From Vicingus serpentipes (GTDB lineage Bacteria; Bacteroidota; Bacteroidia; Flavobacteriales_E; Vicingaceae): a DNA stretch of 64,000 nucleotides. The translations under genes and the position numbers were made by a program. Location of the stretch: positions 1 to 64,000 of the forward strand of contig JAGFIT010000031.1 in NCBI GenBank assembly GCA_024103385.1. Reading direction: 5' to 3'. The notes under the pieces are model-generated. The model saw nothing but the letters and a program-made list of their open reading frames with translations. It ran no database searches and had not been told where the DNA came from. Below, piece after piece: positions 61,218 to 64,000 of the stretch (positions are counted from its first letter, which is position 1; each line of letters begins with the position of its first letter).

Positions 61218-63233
61218 TTATCCTTTTTTTCTATAAAGTTTGGGAATGTTATTAATGGTTTTAATGGCATATTCAGGGTCAACACCTATTGTTTTACAAT
61301 ACCATAAAAAAGATTCAATTCTTGCTCTATTTTCAATATTTACTAATTCTAGTGCTTTTTCTCGAGTAATAGTTCCTTCTCTGATTTGATTACTTCTAAA
61401 GGTATCAAACTCAGAAAAACCAGCAACGGTATAATAGATATAGTTGTAAAAAGCTGCTGTTCCATCACCTATACGCCATGTAGTAGTAGTATCATTAGAA
61501 ATTTCCCAGTTGTAACCATTAAAAAGAGTATCTTCTACTGTTTTTTCATCCCATTCTAAATAATCAAACATGTTTAGATAGTTTTTTGGTAAAAAGTAGT
61601 AAGAGAAAAAAGCGTGAATAGTATCTCTCATACTGGAATTTAGATACTTGGTATTCATAATATACTCTCTACCATAAAAGGAAATCATTTTTGCTTTATC
61701 TTTTCCAGATAATGAAAAGGTGTGTTTGGTACCAAATTTTGGTTTGATACCGCAAAAACCACTTTTAAAATTGGTTGTTTCTAACATGTTTTCACATAAA
61801 ACAACAAGGGGTGTATTGTATCTTTTTTGTAGGTAATTTGCCCAATAAAAATATTGTTTATCGCCAGCCATAAACAAGGGTATTGTTCCTAAGTTTGGTC
61901 TCTTAAGCCATGCCAATACGTTTTTCTTAATATTTAATCTTTTTTGTGTAATGTCTGCAGATATTAAAATATGTTCAACACCCAATTTTCCACACATTCT
62001 TGCCTGATTTCTTCTTGCTAAATCAGTAACCATTCCCCAATCATAAGTATATGCAATGGGATTCATCCCTAATTCTTCTTTCATCACATGTAAACCATAG
62101 CAACTATCTCTACCGCCACTCAAGGTTACAATGCAATCAGGCTTTCCATCATTCTTTTTATACTTAGTAACCTCTTTTTTTAAGTGCTCATAACCAATAA
62201 AAGTTAACTTTTGATAACTATTACAATAGTTACATTCCCCTTTAAGATTATATTCAATGAAAGGGAATGTTTCAGGTAGCAAACATTTTGAGCAACGTTT
62301 TAATTGACTAATCTCATCCAAATTATTCTCAAATAATAGGCTATAATAATCTTCTCTTTTTAATTTTGAAACCTTGATTTCTTTTGGAATACTTGGAGAA
62401 AAATCTGTAATAGTAAAACTGTCTTTTTTTAACTCGACTACTTTTTCAGAATGAAAATCGAATTTTTCAAATTTAGCGGTGGCATCATCAATTACATACA
62501 ATTGATTAATTCCAGCCCAAATTATTTCATCTAAACTGAATTTTGATGAAAACTTATTTTGTATAATTAAATCTTCTAATATTAGTTTTTCAGAACTAAA
62601 AATTAAAGCGTTTCCATTTTTTTCAGCTAGACAATATAAGGATCCATTGTTTGAAGCTAAAAATGTATTTGCATACATGGAGTGATATCCTGCAGTAGAA
62701 ACTGTACCTTCAATTTTCTCGAAAACAGTAGAAAAATCTTTCTGGGGTAGGTTGGAATCTTCTAGCTGGTGAGATAAGCTGCCAAATAACCATTCGGTAT
62801 CAACGTCATTTTCTTGTTTGAAAAGTTTTGTTTCTTTCCATAAGTTATCAATATTGCAAATAATCCCATTATGAACGCCTGTGTAGTTATTTTTTATTAC
62901 AGGTTGATTATTGTTATTATTACTTTGGTCTCCATTAGTTACTAACCTAGTGTGACCAATTAAAGAGAAAGGTTGAATTGTTTTTTTTGAGAAGCAATAA
63001 CTTAATGTTGAATCTAATAATTCATTGTATTTAGTTTCTTTAATAAGTTTACTAGCAGGTAAAGCATTTTTAAAAACTTCTATAGATTTACGATTATTGT
63101 TTTTAATAACAATTCCCGATGATTCCTTCCCTCTAAGTTCAGATAGTTTAAAAAGACTATTTGTGATAGATTTAATCTCCTTAGCAGTTAAAGAAGATTG
63201 ATCTCCAACAATTACTCCAAATATTCCGCACAT
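61218..63233 (-). CDS. Class II glutamine amidotransferase fused to a WbuX/WbpG-like sugar amidotransferase
   Basis: A 671-residue cytoplasmic enzyme with two modules. Residues 1-290 form an N-terminal-nucleophile glutaminase: Cys2 is exposed after Met removal (MCGIFGVI), GHTRLVTNGD is at 93-102 and VHNGII at 120-125. A zinc-ribbon-like hinge follows, with Cys314, Cys317, Cys334 and Cys337. The rest is an N-type ATP-pyrophosphatase with the PP-loop SGGRDS at 372-377, as in WbpG/WbuX/PseA enzymes. Those normally receive ammonia from separate HisH/HisF-like partners. Here the ammonia source appears fused. Likely product: an amidated or acetamidino sugar nucleotide for the locus. Confidence 0.86.
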   Translation of the reverse strand: MCGIFGVIVGDQSSLTAKEIKSITNSLFKLSELRGKESSGIVIKNNNRKSIEVFKNALPASKLIKETKYNELLDSTLSYCFSKKTIQPFSLIGHTRLVTNGDQSNNNNNQPVIKNNYTGVHNGIICNIDNLWKETKLFKQENDVDTEWLFGSLSHQLEDSNLPQKDFSTVFEKIEGTVSTAGYHSMYANTFLASNNGSLYCLAEKNGNALIFSSEKLILEDLIIQNKFSSKFSLDEIIWAGINQLYVIDDATAKFEKFDFHSEKVVELKKDSFTITDFSPSIPKEIKVSKLKREDYYSLLFENNLDEISQLKRCSKCLLPETFPFIEYNLKGECNYCNSYQKLTFIGYEHLKKEVTKYKKNDGKPDCIVTLSGGRDSCYGLHVMKEELGMNPIAYTYDWGMVTDLARRNQARMCGKLGVEHILISADITQKRLNIKKNVLAWLKRPNLGTIPLFMAGDKQYFYWANYLQKRYNTPLVVLCENMLETTNFKSGFCGIKPKFGTKHTFSLSGKDKAKMISFYGREYIMNTKYLNSSMRDTIHAFFSYYFLPKNYLNMFDYLEWDEKTVEDTLFNGYNWEISNDTTTTWRIGDGTAAFYNYIYYTVAGFSEFDTFRSNQIREGTITREKALELVNIENRARIESFLWYCKTIGVDPEYAIKTINNIPKLYRKKG

Positions 63234-63241
63234 AATTTTTC

Positions 63242-64000
63242 TTATTTATAAAGCCTTTCATTGTCTTGAATGTCCATCCACATCGCAAAAATAAATGCTT
63301 GTAATGAACTGATGGATAAAAACATAAAAGCGAATAATGGTTCATTATTTACAACTGTAGCTGTAATTATTGCTTTAATAATTTTGTATAGGTAGGGTAG
63401 TGTAGCTAAACCTAATATAAATGATATGTTGTAAAAAAGGAACAATGGGTGAAAGTCTCGAATAAAATACTTTATCCATAAACGTTTGAAGAAACCTTTT
63501 ATAAGTAATATTGAGATAAGAGGAATAACTTTGAAAATTTTCATTTTAGATTGTTCTCCAACTTTGTAAATAGGTTTTATTTCAAGCTCTTTAATAGTAC
63601 AATGATTAATATTTAGTTTTACTAACGTGTCATTTGGCATTCCATAGCTTTTGTAAATGTCATGGATTTTTATTTTTCTTAATGCGCTTAAAGATATTGC
63701 AGTATAACCTGTTTGAGTGTCAGAAATTCTCCAATAACCAGAAGCCATTTTGGTTAACATCGATAAAACAGAATTGCCAAATAACCTTGTTTTAGGAATA
63801 ACATATTTTGCACTAGGGTGAATCAATCTGTTTCCCTTTACATAATCCACATCGTTTTTAATTACAGGCAAACATATTCCTTTTAATTCTGCAGGATCCA
63901 TTTGTCCATCTCCTGCCATTACAGCCGTACAATCAATTTCATGATCTTTACACCATTTATAACCTCTTGCAATAGCAGCTCCAACACCACCGTTTTCTGT
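63242..64000 (-). CDS. GT2 glycosyltransferase, dolichyl-phosphate-mannose-synthase-like, partial
   Basis: The 5' end lies beyond the right edge. The 252 visible residues begin within the catalytic domain (TENGGVGAAIARGYKW), followed by the metal-binding MAGDGQMDP (about residues 28-36 of the visible part). The DTQTGYTAIS and KIHDIYKSYGMP regions follow, typical of DPM1-like GT2 enzymes. Two hydrophobic segments (about 160-240) anchor it to the membrane. It lies 8 bases ahead of the amidotransferase gene, so it is upstream in the same transcript. Sugar unknown; a polyprenyl-phosphate or lipid acceptor is likely. Confidence 0.87.
   Translation of the reverse strand, partial: TENGGVGAAIARGYKWCKDHEIDCTAVMAGDGQMDPAELKGICLPVIKNDVDYVKGNRLIHPSAKYVIPKTRLFGNSVLSMLTKMASGYWRISDTQTGYTAISLSALRKIKIHDIYKSYGMPNDTLVKLNINHCTIKELEIKPIYKVGEQSKMKIFKVIPLISILLIKGFFKRLWIKYFIRDFHPLFLFYNISFILGLATLPYLYKIIKAIITATVVNNEPLFAFMFLSISSLQAFIFAMWMDIQDNERLYK

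Overview
The window is AT-rich chromosomal DNA from a member of the Bacteroidota, most likely a marine-type Flavobacteriales. The reasons are: a protein ending in a type IX secretion (T9SS) type A sorting domain; TAnnTTTG-type -7 promoter motifs and almost no Shine-Dalgarno sequences; frequent TTG starts; a YtxJ-type bacilliredoxin; phylum-typical families (BT_3928-type DoxX protein, DUF1599, a short phosphatidylserine decarboxylase, a GNAT-nitrilase fusion); and the gene order rsfS-ftsH-DUF2007-cdsA-psd. I cannot name the genus. No rRNA, tRNA, CRISPR array, transposase or integrase gene was seen.

Layout. 1-10.9 kb: end of an unidentified gene, an outer-membrane-type protein with folP, then DUF1599, a DoxX protein, an orphan DppB-type permease and tpiA, followed by a 5.1-kb gene for a secreted protein with 16 TPR-like repeats and a long coiled coil. 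10.9-21.1 kb: an RluA-type pseudouridine synthase, mutL, two rhomboid proteases, then a leftward run of TPR protein, ComA-like synthase, rhodanese, PopT/DUF368 and uvrB. The second rhomboid gene lies between two different REP-like elements. 21.3-25.1 kb: a phosphoglucosamine mutase family gene, a four-helix-bundle gene enclosed by inverted heptamer arrays, a cysteine desulfurase and an MBL hydrolase, ending in a strong terminator. 25.2-39.8 kb: a T9SS-secreted sensor-like repeat protein, lipA, OsmC, ytxJ with a tiny lipoprotein, ung, a TamA/BamA-like barrel, a 2OG oxygenase, an MsbA-like exporter, a SulP transporter, a GNAT-nitrilase fusion and a Cys/Lys-rich small secreted protein. 39.8-50.7 kb: psd, cdsA, DUF2007, ftsH and rsfS, then birA, SRPBCC, pyrE, NUDIX, a thioredoxin-fold protein, coaD, a DUF6268-like protein and a phosphoesterase.

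50.7 kb to the right edge: one leftward surface-polysaccharide locus with 11 genes, mostly overlapping or a few bases apart. It holds an O-antigen ligase/polymerase, a GT-C-like membrane protein beside a polyprenyl-phosphate-sugar synthase-type GT2, a second GT2, a GT4, two Wzx-type flippases separated by a double hairpin, a pair of membrane proteins that look like two halves of one GT-C enzyme, a glutamine amidotransferase fused to a WbuX/WbpG-like sugar amidotransferase, and a GT2 cut by the window edge. Together they could build lipid-linked repeats, flip them and polymerise or ligate them.

The most unusual items are the heptamer-flanked four-helix-bundle gene (22.7-23.2 kb), the 16-repeat scaffold protein (5.8-10.9 kb), the fused amidotransferase (61.2-63.2 kb) and the double hairpin between the flippases (57.75-57.80 kb). 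Protein family names rest on recognised motifs and recall, not on database searches. No stretch longer than about 175 bases lacks a gene.
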